The notes under the pieces are model-generated. The model ran no database searches. It worked only from the letters and a program-made list of their open reading frames with translations, and was not told where the DNA came from. Positions 20,227 to 29,416 of a stretch of DNA of 59,545 bases are shown here, in pieces. Every line of letters starts with the position of its first letter. The stretch's first letter is position 1. The stretch spans positions 1 to 59,545 of the forward strand of contig JAAEQW010000309.1 in assembly GCA_024231025.1 (NCBI GenBank), given 5' to 3'. A program made the position numbers and the translations under genes. Origin of the DNA: Candidatus Omnitrophota bacterium (lineage in GTDB: Bacteria; Omnitrophota; Gorgyraeia; Duberdicusellales; 4484-171).

Positions 20227-21434
20227 TGAAAAGCATTAAAGTTGCTGTAACAGGTTTGGGGGTAGTTTCACCAATCGGTATTGGTAAGGATGTTTTTTGG
20301 AATAATTTAATTGCGGCTAAATCAGGAATAAGTGAGATTACGGCTTTTGATACGTCTAATTATAACCGTCACTTTGGCGGTCAAGTGCATGATTTTACCA
20401 CGTCGCAATTTATACCTGGGAAAGTGGCAAAGCTCATAGGGAGGGCGTCACAATTTGCTTTAGTTGCCACGCAATTGGCCCTAGCGGATGCTGCAGTAGC
20501 TATAGATTCACTTTGTGACAGAAGAGTCGCTGTTATTATTGGAGCTACAATCCCTGAGGGAAATGTAGTTGATCAAACAACGTTAGCGATGTTTCGTAAG
20601 GAGGACGAAAGGTTTTCTGATCGAATAATATCAAGTGTCTTTGCGCCGTCAATCGCTCGTAATATAGGTAGTGTCTTGAAAATAAACGGAGCAAATATGC
20701 TAACTCCTTGCGCTTGTGCGGCAGGTAATTATGCAATTGGTTATGGGTATGATCTTATAAAAAACGGAGAAGTTGACTTGGCAATTGTTGGAGGAACGGA
20801 AGCTTTCTCGAGGATAGCATTCCAGGGTTTTCAACGATTACACGCTATGGCTGAGAACAAGGTAATGCCTTTCGACCAAAACCGTAAAGGCATGCTTTTA
20901 GGGGAAGGCGCAGGCATTTTAATTTTAGAGCCTTTTAATGAAGCAGCCAAAAGAAAAGCCAATATATACTCTGAAATACTGGGTTATGGCTTATCGTGCG
21001 ATGCCAGTCACATCACTATTCCCAAAAAAGACGGAATAAAAAAAGCCATGGCAAAAGCCCTGCGTAATTCAAATGTCAGTTCGGATAAAATTGATTACAT
21101 TTGTGCCCATGGAACTGGCACCCCGGCCAACGATAAAGCAGAATCTATCGCAATAAATGAGGTGTTCTCTTCTCGACGAGTACCGGTTAGTTCAATTAAA
21201 TCAATGATTGGCCATTGCATGGGGGCGGCATCAAGCATTGAGGCAATAACTTGCTGTTTAGCGTTGCAGAATGGAGTTGTGCCGCCAACAATTAACTTTA
21301 ACACGTCTGATCCAGAGTGCGATATAGATTGTGTGCCAAATGAGGCACGAAAACAAAATATAAAAATTGCTTTAAATAATGGGTTTGCTTTTGGTGGTAA
21401 TAATTGTTGTGTCAGCTTTAAGAGAAATAATTAA
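20226..21434 (+). CDS. Beta-ketoacyl-[ACP] synthase (FabF-like, intact active site)
   Basis: 'TPCACAAGN' (Cys), 'CAHGTGTPANDKAE' (His), 'KSMIGHCMGAASSIEA' (His). Confidence 0.93.
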   Translation: MKSIKVAVTGLGVVSPIGIGKDVFWNNLIAAKSGISEITAFDTSNYNRHFGGQVHDFTTSQFIPGKVAKLIGRASQFALVATQLALADAAVAIDSLCDRRVAVIIGATIPEGNVVDQTTLAMFRKEDERFSDRIISSVFAPSIARNIGSVLKINGANMLTPCACAAGNYAIGYGYDLIKNGEVDLAIVGGTEAFSRIAFQGFQRLHAMAENKVMPFDQNRKGMLLGEGAGILILEPFNEAAKRKANIYSEILGYGLSCDASHITIPKKDGIKKAMAKALRNSNVSSDKIDYICAHGTGTPANDKAESIAINEVFSSRRVPVSSIKSMIGHCMGAASSIEAITCCLALQNGVVPPTINFNTSDPECDIDCVPNEARKQNIKIALNNGFAFGGNNCCVSFKRNN

Positions 21435-21437
21435 AGA

Positions 21438-22517
21438 ATGAAAACAAAAATAAAACGATGCAAGCGTTGTGGCCTTGTGGAAACTTTTCCTGGAGTCGAT
21501 TTCAATAACGACCAGATCTGTAATTATTGTGCGTATTACGATTTGTATAAGGAACGTCATAATCTTATCAAAGCAGAGTTAAAAAATAAGTTCTCTAAAA
21601 TTATTCACAAGACAAAACAAAATAAAAATAAATACGACTGTATTGTTGCTTATAGCGGAGGTAAAGACAGTACTTTTCTTCTTAATTTTCTTAAGACAGA
21701 GTTTAAATTAAATATTTTGGCTCATGTTTTAGATAATAATTTTATCTCTCCATCTGCATTTAAAAATATTGATAAAGTAACGAAGGCTTTAGGTGTTGAT
21801 TGCGTAACAACAAAGCTGGACAAACAATTGTCATACGATGCTTTTACCTATGCTCTAAAAGGAAAAATCCCTTACCCTAAAGAAATCCTAGCTTTAACTA
21901 GCCCGGTTTGTGGCGTATGTATTGGTATGGTTTTAGGAAGCACCTTCAATTTAGCCATAAAACACAAGATACCAATTATGTTTATTGGCTTTACTCCGGG
22001 GCAATACCCGGCAATAAGTTTGGAAAACTTTCTTAAAGTTGAGTCGTGCATATTTACTTCGGATAAGGTGCATCGCGATGACCCGCTCGATGTACTTAAA
22101 ATATTGGCTGATCCAATTTGTGAAAAATTTGGCGATAAAGCGAGTAAATACTACTTTCGAAGTCAATATCACCATAAGGGGCTAAAAGTTCCCAGAGTGC
22201 TCTTTCCATTTCATGCATTTCTTGATTATGACGAAAAAGAAATTATTGCTGAAATTTCCAAGCTTGGTTGGGAAAGACCAAAAGATACCGACCCATGTTC
22301 TACCAACTGTTTGCTAAATGCTGTGGGAAATTACGCCTCAATGAAGCAACTTAATTATCATCCTTATATTGGCGAATTAGCTCATTTAGTTAGAGAGGGC
22401 AAAATAACGAAAGCAGAGGCATTATTAAGTGAAAAGATTGACGAAAATTCACACCCTTTGGAATACTCTTTAAAACGCTTGAAGTTAACAAAAGAGATGA
22501 TTGGTGGATCGTTATGA
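21438..22517 (+). CDS. PP-loop ATPase with N-terminal zinc ribbon, amidotransferase/adenylating type
   Basis: 'CKRC...CNYC', PP-loop 'AYSGGKDSTFLL'; resembles N-acetyl sugar amidotransferase-type proteins. Confidence 0.75.
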   Translation: MKTKIKRCKRCGLVETFPGVDFNNDQICNYCAYYDLYKERHNLIKAELKNKFSKIIHKTKQNKNKYDCIVAYSGGKDSTFLLNFLKTEFKLNILAHVLDNNFISPSAFKNIDKVTKALGVDCVTTKLDKQLSYDAFTYALKGKIPYPKEILALTSPVCGVCIGMVLGSTFNLAIKHKIPIMFIGFTPGQYPAISLENFLKVESCIFTSDKVHRDDPLDVLKILADPICEKFGDKASKYYFRSQYHHKGLKVPRVLFPFHAFLDYDEKEIIAEISKLGWERPKDTDPCSTNCLLNAVGNYASMKQLNYHPYIGELAHLVREGKITKAEALLSEKIDENSHPLEYSLKRLKLTKEMIGGSL

Positions 22518-24148
22518 GGAATAAAGCTAATTTTCCTTGGTCTGACGTGAAAAATTTTCAAAAAGTACTAGCGGTTACTGGTCAGATTTTGGAAAATATT
22601 GACCCCGAATACTTTATTTCACCATATTCTGTAATACCTGTTATTTCGCAAATATTAGGGCTAAATACTCCGGATATGGGTGGTGGTAAATCAATCTACT
22701 CGATAACCTCAATTGTGTTTGAGCTGACAAATAAAAAAGAGCTTTTTGTCGAGCTTTTTGAAATTTCTCTGGATGAAAAACGAAAAATAATTGATGAAAT
22801 GTATGAAATGATTGCGCCAATCTTGTTGTCGGAGGAGGCTGAGTACATAGATTTATTAATAAAGGCCCGATATAAAAATGACTTGAATGATAATGCGGTA
22901 TTGATTAATGTTTTTCAAGAAGATACTAATAAAAAATTGCATATATTTGAAAAATTTGTTAAACGATTTAACACTAAAAAAGGAGATTTCGGTTATATTG
23001 TTCATTATGGTTCTTCCGGTGATTTGTATAGAGAATATCCTTTTTTAGAGAAAGTACCAGGATCTGTAGCTACAGAATGGAGAGAAAGCTCTTTTCCTGT
23101 TGTTAATGAAGTTGTTTTTGCTAATTTTCCTTCAAGTGATTTACAAACGAAAAAAACGATACGCGGTTGGGTTATTTTTATAACTAATGACACTAAAGAA
23201 CTTTTAGGAAGCTATAAACTGCGAAAAAATAAAATTATAAAAGCTGCAAAACTAGCAAAAATACTTGGGAGTAAAATAATTGGTATGGGGGGGCTGATTG
23301 CTTCTTTTGCCCAAGGAGGGCATTTTCTATCTAAAAAAATTCCCGATGTCGGCTTTACAACCGGTCACGCCTACACTATCGGTAATATTATTGAAATGAT
23401 GATAAATTGCGCAAAGAAAGTGGAATTAAGCATCGAAAATGCAACGGTTGCGGTGGTTGGAGCTGCTGGTTCTATTGGTTCAGGGTGTGCATCTCTATTA
23501 GTTTACGAAGACCCAAAAAAAATTATATTGATTGATCGAAACTCTTTTGGTGGGCGTAATAAGTTAGTTGATTTGAGCAAAATTATGAAGAACAAAAATT
23601 CCAAAATTGATATCATGGTATCTGATTCTTTAGCAGCACTAAATCAAGCTGATATTGTAATTGTTGCAACCAATTCACCCACAGCAATTATATCGTCAAA
23701 ACATTTAAAACCCGGTGCAATTGTGATCGATGACTCGTTTCCTAAAAATGTTCCCAAATCAATCATAAAAGAACGTAAAGATATAATTTTATTAGAGGGG
23801 GGAATCATGCAGTTACCCTTTTCTTTAGATATGTTTTTTGCAAGGAATATGCCAGATTTGATGGATGCCCCCTTAATTAGGATCATTAGTTGCAAGGAAA
23901 CCTACGGATGCTTTGCGGAAATTCTAGTTTTAGCATTGTCAGGGCACAAAACTAATTACGGATTAGGGCAATCGTCTCCATTTCTGGCAAAGAGAATTTT
24001 GAAAATAGCTAAAAAATTAGGGTTTATGAATGCGCCATTGCAATGCTTTAATAAGGCGACAGAAAAAGAGAGAATGTTTATAGTGAAGGAGGCAATAAAA
24101 GAAGATGGATATGCTAAAACGTATAAGGGAACGCACAGCCATACGTAA
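22514..24148 (+). CDS. Acyl-[ACP] reductase-like protein with about 150-aa N-terminal extension
   Basis: 'FTTGHAYTIGNIIEMM', 'ATVAVVGAAGSIGSG', 'IVIDDSFPKNV', 'ETYGCFAEILVLALSGHKTNYGLG' parallel cyanobacterial long-chain acyl-ACP reductase. Confidence 0.75.
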   Translation: MRNKANFPWSDVKNFQKVLAVTGQILENIDPEYFISPYSVIPVISQILGLNTPDMGGGKSIYSITSIVFELTNKKELFVELFEISLDEKRKIIDEMYEMIAPILLSEEAEYIDLLIKARYKNDLNDNAVLINVFQEDTNKKLHIFEKFVKRFNTKKGDFGYIVHYGSSGDLYREYPFLEKVPGSVATEWRESSFPVVNEVVFANFPSSDLQTKKTIRGWVIFITNDTKELLGSYKLRKNKIIKAAKLAKILGSKIIGMGGLIASFAQGGHFLSKKIPDVGFTTGHAYTIGNIIEMMINCAKKVELSIENATVAVVGAAGSIGSGCASLLVYEDPKKIILIDRNSFGGRNKLVDLSKIMKNKNSKIDIMVSDSLAALNQADIVIVATNSPTAIISSKHLKPGAIVIDDSFPKNVPKSIIKERKDIILLEGGIMQLPFSLDMFFARNMPDLMDAPLIRIISCKETYGCFAEILVLALSGHKTNYGLGQSSPFLAKRILKIAKKLGFMNAPLQCFNKATEKERMFIVKEAIKEDGYAKTYKGTHSHT

Positions 24149-24692
24149 GTATTGCGACAAAATGGTCCCCAAGGAAATCATCGACCAAATTATACAGGCT
24201 GGAATTTGGGGTCCATCATTGATGGGTCCTGGTTTTCAACCATGGAAAATTGTTGTTGTTAAGGGTAAAGGTAATATAGAAAAAATTAACAAAATAATTA
24301 CAGAGGAATTGTGTATGCCTGGAGTTGGCAAAAATTTAATCCTCCGTACTACAATAGGTGTAATTTCAAGCGCACCGGTTGTATTTTTTGTTTATAGCGA
24401 TTCAGCCGTAATTAATTTTGTGAAAAGGCTGGATGATGGATATGAGAGTTTTGCTGATATGGCGGAAGTGTCTGCTATTTCAGCTGCAATTCAAAATATG
24501 ATACTCGTTGCAGACAGTTTAGGAGTAGGTTCATGTTGGTTAGATGCTCCTTTATTCTGTCAAAAAGAAATTAATAATTTTTTTAATACAAACCAGAAAT
24601 TAATTGCTGTTCTAACTCTAGGCTATTCTGTTAAAAAAAGTAGTCGTTCACCGCGAAAACCAATAGGCGAATCTGTGGTGTACTTTGATTGA
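24105..24692 (+). CDS. Nitroreductase-family protein (FMN-dependent)
   Basis: 'RIRERTAIRKYCDKMVPKEIIDQIIQAGIWGPS', 'AAIQNMILVADSLGVGSCWLDAP'. Confidence 0.85.
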   Translation: MDMLKRIRERTAIRKYCDKMVPKEIIDQIIQAGIWGPSLMGPGFQPWKIVVVKGKGNIEKINKIITEELCMPGVGKNLILRTTIGVISSAPVVFFVYSDSAVINFVKRLDDGYESFADMAEVSAISAAIQNMILVADSLGVGSCWLDAPLFCQKEINNFFNTNQKLIAVLTLGYSVKKSSRSPRKPIGESVVYFD

Positions 24693-26109
24693 TATGGATA
24701 ATAAATGTGACGTTGTTGTGATTGGTGCTGGAATTGGTGGGTTAACCGCTGGTTGTTATATGGCAAAATATGGTTTAAGGGTAAGTGTAATTGAACAGCA
24801 TGACAAACCGGGTGGATATTGCTCATCTTTCAGTAAAAATGGTTATCATTTTGATGCTGGAGCGCATTCGCTTGGATCTATGCGTAATGAAGGAGTAATA
24901 TCAAATGTATTGAATGATTTAGGAGTTTTAAAAAAATTTAAATACATAACTAGCGATATAACCGATAGGGTCATAATGCCAGATGAAACTGTATATGTAT
25001 ACAGAGATTCGGCAAGAACCATAAATGAGCTCAAATCATTTTTTCCAAAAGAAAGTAAGAATATTGATAACTTTTTTAAGTTTGTCCTAGAAAGCAAGTT
25101 GTTAACGCTAGTTTCAAAAACGAAATCATTAACATTTGGTGAGCTATTAAATGATTTTTTTACGGAAAAAAAACTGAAGTCAATATTGTCTGTTTTTATG
25201 GGTAATTTAGGCCTACCTCCTTCCAGAGCGTCAGCATTGGCTAGTGTAACATTATTTAAAGAGTTTGTTTTTGATGGCGGATATTACCCTAAAGGGGGTA
25301 TGCAGGAATTTGCTAACTTATTGACAAAAACTTTTGTTGATTATGGTGGAAAAATAACGCTATCCACTAAGGTTGTGGAAATTATGACTGAGAGGAATAG
25401 AGCTGTCGGGGTACGGACTAATCATAATGATCATATTAAATCTAAAGTTGTTTTGTCTAATGCCGATGCGACGACTACTCTCAATAAGATGGTAAAAAAT
25501 ACATCTTCAAAATTAACGTTTCGGAGATTACAGCCATCGATTTCAGCATTTGCGGTTTATTTAGGTATCAACGATCGATTAAAAGACGTCCCAAGGCACT
25601 TAACAACATGGTTTTTTTCGACATATGATATAGACAAATGCTATAGTCCGCAACCACACATCGCTGACATTGATTACTTAATTTGCAGTCTTCCATCGTT
25701 GGTCGATGACTCTATCGCTCCGAAAGAAAAAAATGCAATACGAATAATGATTGCTGCTAATTATGAAACGACTGATACATGGAATGCTAGAAAAGACTTT
25801 GTATCGTCAAAGCTATTAAAAAAATTAAACAATCTAATTCCGAATGTGATAAACTGTATAGAAGTAAAGGAAATCGCTACCCCTTGTGCATTTGCCAAGA
25901 TTACATCAAATAGGTCTGGAGCACTTTTTGGGTGGGCTGCAACTAAAGATCAGATTGATATGTGTCACTGTCCATCTGATACTCGATTTAAAAATTTATA
26001 CCTAACGGGTCACTGGGTTACCAAGGGTGTTGGGCAGTCAAGCATTCCTCTTGTTATTCTTTGTGGGAAAAATGCCGCTAAAAAAATTATAAGAAATATA
26101 AAGTCATGA
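24685..26109 (+). CDS. FAD-dependent oxidoreductase, phytoene desaturase/CrtI-like
   Basis: 'VVVIGAGIGGLTAGCYMAKYGLRVSVIEQHDKPGGYCSSF'; 'YPKGGMQEFANLL'; C-terminal 'LYLTGHWVTKGVGQSSIPLVILCGKNAAKKI'. Confidence 0.85.
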   Translation: MIDMDNKCDVVVIGAGIGGLTAGCYMAKYGLRVSVIEQHDKPGGYCSSFSKNGYHFDAGAHSLGSMRNEGVISNVLNDLGVLKKFKYITSDITDRVIMPDETVYVYRDSARTINELKSFFPKESKNIDNFFKFVLESKLLTLVSKTKSLTFGELLNDFFTEKKLKSILSVFMGNLGLPPSRASALASVTLFKEFVFDGGYYPKGGMQEFANLLTKTFVDYGGKITLSTKVVEIMTERNRAVGVRTNHNDHIKSKVVLSNADATTTLNKMVKNTSSKLTFRRLQPSISAFAVYLGINDRLKDVPRHLTTWFFSTYDIDKCYSPQPHIADIDYLICSLPSLVDDSIAPKEKNAIRIMIAANYETTDTWNARKDFVSSKLLKKLNNLIPNVINCIEVKEIATPCAFAKITSNRSGALFGWAATKDQIDMCHCPSDTRFKNLYLTGHWVTKGVGQSSIPLVILCGKNAAKKIIRNIKS

Positions 26110-28217
26110 ATATACTCAGTATTTTAGGCACAGTAACTGCAATAACGAATTTTGGTATATCTATTTTTGTACTTTTCCGTTTAAAAAATAGTACTCATGT
26201 GCGTGTATTTGCGGCTATTGCGCTGGCAAGTGGTGTATGGGGATTAGCCGGTGCAGTTTTCTCGACTATACCAAAGGAATCACATGATTTGGCTATGTTT
26301 TGGTGGCAAGTTGGGTACACTGGAGCGATACTTACAGTTCCGTTTTTTTTACATTTTATTGCTTCTTATTTGAAATTGGACAACCAAAAAAATGTCATAA
26401 GAATAGTTTATTTTTTATCTTTTCTCTTTTTATTTTTTAATTGGTTTGATAGGTCGAGTTTGTTTATTGGTGATTTACAATTTGTATTCGGTAAATTTTA
26501 TTGGGGGGATTGGTTTAAGCGCAGAGGCGTAATTTGGTTGATTTTTTACATAGGTTTTTATTGGATAATATTGGGTTATTCTTTTATTTTGCTGGTTAGG
26601 GGGTATTTGAAGTCGACAGGAATGTTGAGAAATCAGCTTAAATATTTCATGCTCGGGTCAATTATAGGATGGTTAGGGGCAGAATTTCAATATTTACCAA
26701 CATTACGAATTTACATTTTTCCTTACTCTATGCTTCTTATAGGTGTATATCCAGCCATATGGGCTTATGCAATCATAAAGTATCACCTTATGGACATCCG
26801 AGTTGCAATTACTCGTGCCGGAATATTTTTAACTATTTACACAATTGTTATTGGCCTGCCTCTGTGGTTTACATATCAATTCGGAGGGCATTTTTGGGCG
26901 GTATTGTCGATGGCGATATTAGCATTGGCGGGACCATTTATTTACGATCATCTTCGTCAACGAGTTGAACGAATTCTTTTGCGCAGGCAAATGGAACACC
27001 AGCTCGCCATTCGTGAGTTTGCCGAAGCATTAACAAAGATAAAACAGCTAAATATGATTTTCAGTAAAATTAAATTAAAAATGGAGGAGATTGTAGGACC
27101 TGAATTTATTGGAATATACACATTTTCTAGAACAACCAATGCCTACACATTAAAAGAAGAGCATTCAACGGCGGATTACAAACTTAATCGCGTAATTAAA
27201 AAAGATTCATCACTAGCGCGAGTTTTTAACGAACTTCGCCAACCAATATTTTCTGAACTTTGTGATGATAAGTGCCTTGGTGATGCCGCTCACGAAACAA
27301 TGATTATCCCGTTTTATGCCGAAGGTAGCTTGTTTGGATTCATTGTCCTTGGTCCGAAAATGGAAAATAATCCCTATACGCTAGATATATATGTTCAACA
27401 AGACGTTGGTATTTTTGAAATACTTTCCAGTCAGATATCACTAGCAGTGGAGAACTGTCTTTTCTGGAGAAGTGAAAAAATTCGTGCCATGAAGGAGGAG
27501 CAAATCCGTCGTCAAAAAGCAATGGATCACTTTTCTGCATCACTGGCCCATGAGGTTGATAATCCAATCTTTACCGTACAATGCACTGCTGAGCTTCTAA
27601 AGGAAACTTTGGTGGAAGAGTGTTCCCAGCACCTCCAACAAGAAAAACTAACGCCACTAACCGGTGAATTAGATAACATTATAACGAGTATTAAGCGTAT
27701 TTCGCGCATTGTGAAATCAGTGCGGGAATTTTCGGCCCAGACTGATGGTGAGTTTACAGAAATATCGATGAATGATGTGGCTTATAGCTTTACAAGCATC
27801 TTAGGGCCGCAAGCTAAGTATGACGGTATAATATTTGAAAAGCATATTGAAAGCGATATATTTGTGAATGGGAATAAAATCCATTTGGTTGAAATTTTTA
27901 TGAATTTGGCAGTAAACGCGTTGCATGCGGTAAAGAATCATACTGGTAATGATAAAAAAATTATCTTCTCTATCGCTAAAACAGATAAAGACAAATGCTT
28001 AATAAGTCTTGCCGATGATGGCTACGGCATTGACGAAGATTTAGCCGGCGATATATTTTTAGATTTTGTAACAACAAAACCGCCTACTGAAGGAAGTGGA
28101 ATGGGTCTGCCGCGAGTAAAAAATATGGTTGAAAAGCATGGTGGTAAAATTTGGTTTGAGTCAAAAGGAAAAGGAAAGGGTACTACCTTTTTTATTGAAC
28201 TACCACTATTAAATTAA
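26106..28217 (+). CDS. Sensor histidine kinase with 7TM N-terminal domain and GAF-like region (paralog 2)
   Basis: N-terminus similar to the 15726 kinase; 'AYAIIKYHLMDIRVAITR'; H-box 'ASLAHEVDNPIFTVQC'; 'ADDGYGIDEDLAGDIFLDFVTTKPPTEGSGMGLPRV'. Confidence 0.9.
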   Translation: MNILSILGTVTAITNFGISIFVLFRLKNSTHVRVFAAIALASGVWGLAGAVFSTIPKESHDLAMFWWQVGYTGAILTVPFFLHFIASYLKLDNQKNVIRIVYFLSFLFLFFNWFDRSSLFIGDLQFVFGKFYWGDWFKRRGVIWLIFYIGFYWIILGYSFILLVRGYLKSTGMLRNQLKYFMLGSIIGWLGAEFQYLPTLRIYIFPYSMLLIGVYPAIWAYAIIKYHLMDIRVAITRAGIFLTIYTIVIGLPLWFTYQFGGHFWAVLSMAILALAGPFIYDHLRQRVERILLRRQMEHQLAIREFAEALTKIKQLNMIFSKIKLKMEEIVGPEFIGIYTFSRTTNAYTLKEEHSTADYKLNRVIKKDSSLARVFNELRQPIFSELCDDKCLGDAAHETMIIPFYAEGSLFGFIVLGPKMENNPYTLDIYVQQDVGIFEILSSQISLAVENCLFWRSEKIRAMKEEQIRRQKAMDHFSASLAHEVDNPIFTVQCTAELLKETLVEECSQHLQQEKLTPLTGELDNIITSIKRISRIVKSVREFSAQTDGEFTEISMNDVAYSFTSILGPQAKYDGIIFEKHIESDIFVNGNKIHLVEIFMNLAVNALHAVKNHTGNDKKIIFSIAKTDKDKCLISLADDGYGIDEDLAGDIFLDFVTTKPPTEGSGMGLPRVKNMVEKHGGKIWFESKGKGKGTTFFIELPLLN

Positions 28218-28223
28218 ATAAAA

Positions 28224-28583
28224 TTAACGGGTTAAGAAACGAGATTTGACTTTTCCTGCCTTAAAAAAAGTTTTCGTAAACTCTTCGGCTTTTTTCTCGT
28301 CATATGGCTTACAAGAAAAAATATTAATGTAGGCGGTTTTCCAATGGTCAGAAAAGTGACCGGTAATTGAGCTGGTTTCAATTAACTGCACAAGCGAATA
28401 ACCTTTAGTAAATTCTTCTTTTTCGCCAAAGTAGGGAATAAGCGTTTCACCGAATTTAACCATTTCAATCAAATCACAGAGTTCGTCAACATATTGCTGT
28501 AGGCTTTCTTTTGAAGAAATCACACTCAGGTCGCAATCAGAGAGATCCATAATTAACTCATAGCCATAATCTTGTGCGCTCAT
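28224..28583 (-). CDS. SpeD-like pyruvoyl-decarboxylase-family paralog (divergent)
   Basis: 'LVQLIETSSITGHFSDHWKTAYINIFSCKPYD' aligns to the SpeD core with Ser, His and Cys positions retained. Confidence 0.7.
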   Translation of the reverse strand: MSAQDYGYELIMDLSDCDLSVISSKESLQQYVDELCDLIEMVKFGETLIPYFGEKEEFTKGYSLVQLIETSSITGHFSDHWKTAYINIFSCKPYDEKKAEEFTKTFFKAGKVKSRFLTR

Positions 28584-29416
28584 CTTAATTCTTCTCCTAT
28601 ATAATTTGGTAATTTAGTGCAGGCAAAATGAATATCGGGATTATAGTATTTTGTTTTCAATTTTAGCTTTGCGTAACGTTGATTGATTGCTTTTTGGGTA
28701 ACTTTTGCGGTATCAATTGTTTTTGAACCAATCGTAAGGCTAAAGAATCCACCAATATACGTTGGAACGGCTATAATTTGCGTTCTAACGATAGGGAAGA
28801 CCTTTTTTAAGGTTTTGGTGCTGTTTTTTAATGTTGTAAGCTGTAAGGTGGCAGAGCCAGTTTGTCTAATCATTAATCCGTTTTTCGTAAGGATGCGATA
28901 AATATCTAGATAAAAATTCTCTGAAAACAACACTTTAGCTGGTCCAATCGGATCAGTAGAATCAACAACAATTACATCAAATTTTTCTTTTGTGTTTTTA
29001 ACAAATTTTGCTCCATCACCGACAACTATTTTTGCTCTTTTGTCGTTAAAGGAGCCCTTGTTAATAGTAGCAAGGTGTTTTTTAGACACCTCAATTACTG
29101 CTTGATCGATCTCAACTAAAGTAACTTTTTTTACCTTATGTTTTAAAACTTCCCTAAGTATTCCGCCGTCGCCAGCACCAATAATTAATACGTTTTGGGG
29201 TTTCGGATGAGATAGTAGTAAAGGGTGAGTTAGCATCTCGTGATATATAAACTCATCTTTTTGAGTCGTTTGAATTACACCGTCTAAGGTTAATACCTTG
29301 CCGTAACGGGAGGTGTGGTAAATTTTCATATCCTGAAAAGGAGTTTTTTCCTCGTGGATAATGTCTCCTTTAACCCCGATTTTTAAATCTGGATAAAGCG
29401 TTTCAAAAAACCACAT
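28580..29416 (-). CDS. speE: Polyamine aminopropyltransferase (spermidine synthase)
   Basis: 'LTLDGVIQTTQKDEFIYHEMLTH', 'VLIIGAGDGGILREVLKH', 'DVIVVDSTDPIGPA'. Confidence 0.95.
   Translation of the reverse strand: MWFFETLYPDLKIGVKGDIIHEEKTPFQDMKIYHTSRYGKVLTLDGVIQTTQKDEFIYHEMLTHPLLLSHPKPQNVLIIGAGDGGILREVLKHKVKKVTLVEIDQAVIEVSKKHLATINKGSFNDKRAKIVVGDGAKFVKNTKEKFDVIVVDSTDPIGPAKVLFSENFYLDIYRILTKNGLMIRQTGSATLQLTTLKNSTKTLKKVFPIVRTQIIAVPTYIGGFFSLTIGSKTIDTAKVTQKAINQRYAKLKLKTKYYNPDIHFACTKLPNYIGEELR

Noticed and set aside
28224-28583. SpeD2 as a catalytically dead prozyme
   Set aside because: A gapped alignment first suggested loss of the processing Ser and His, but ungapped alignment from the Cys shows Ser, His and Cys all retained
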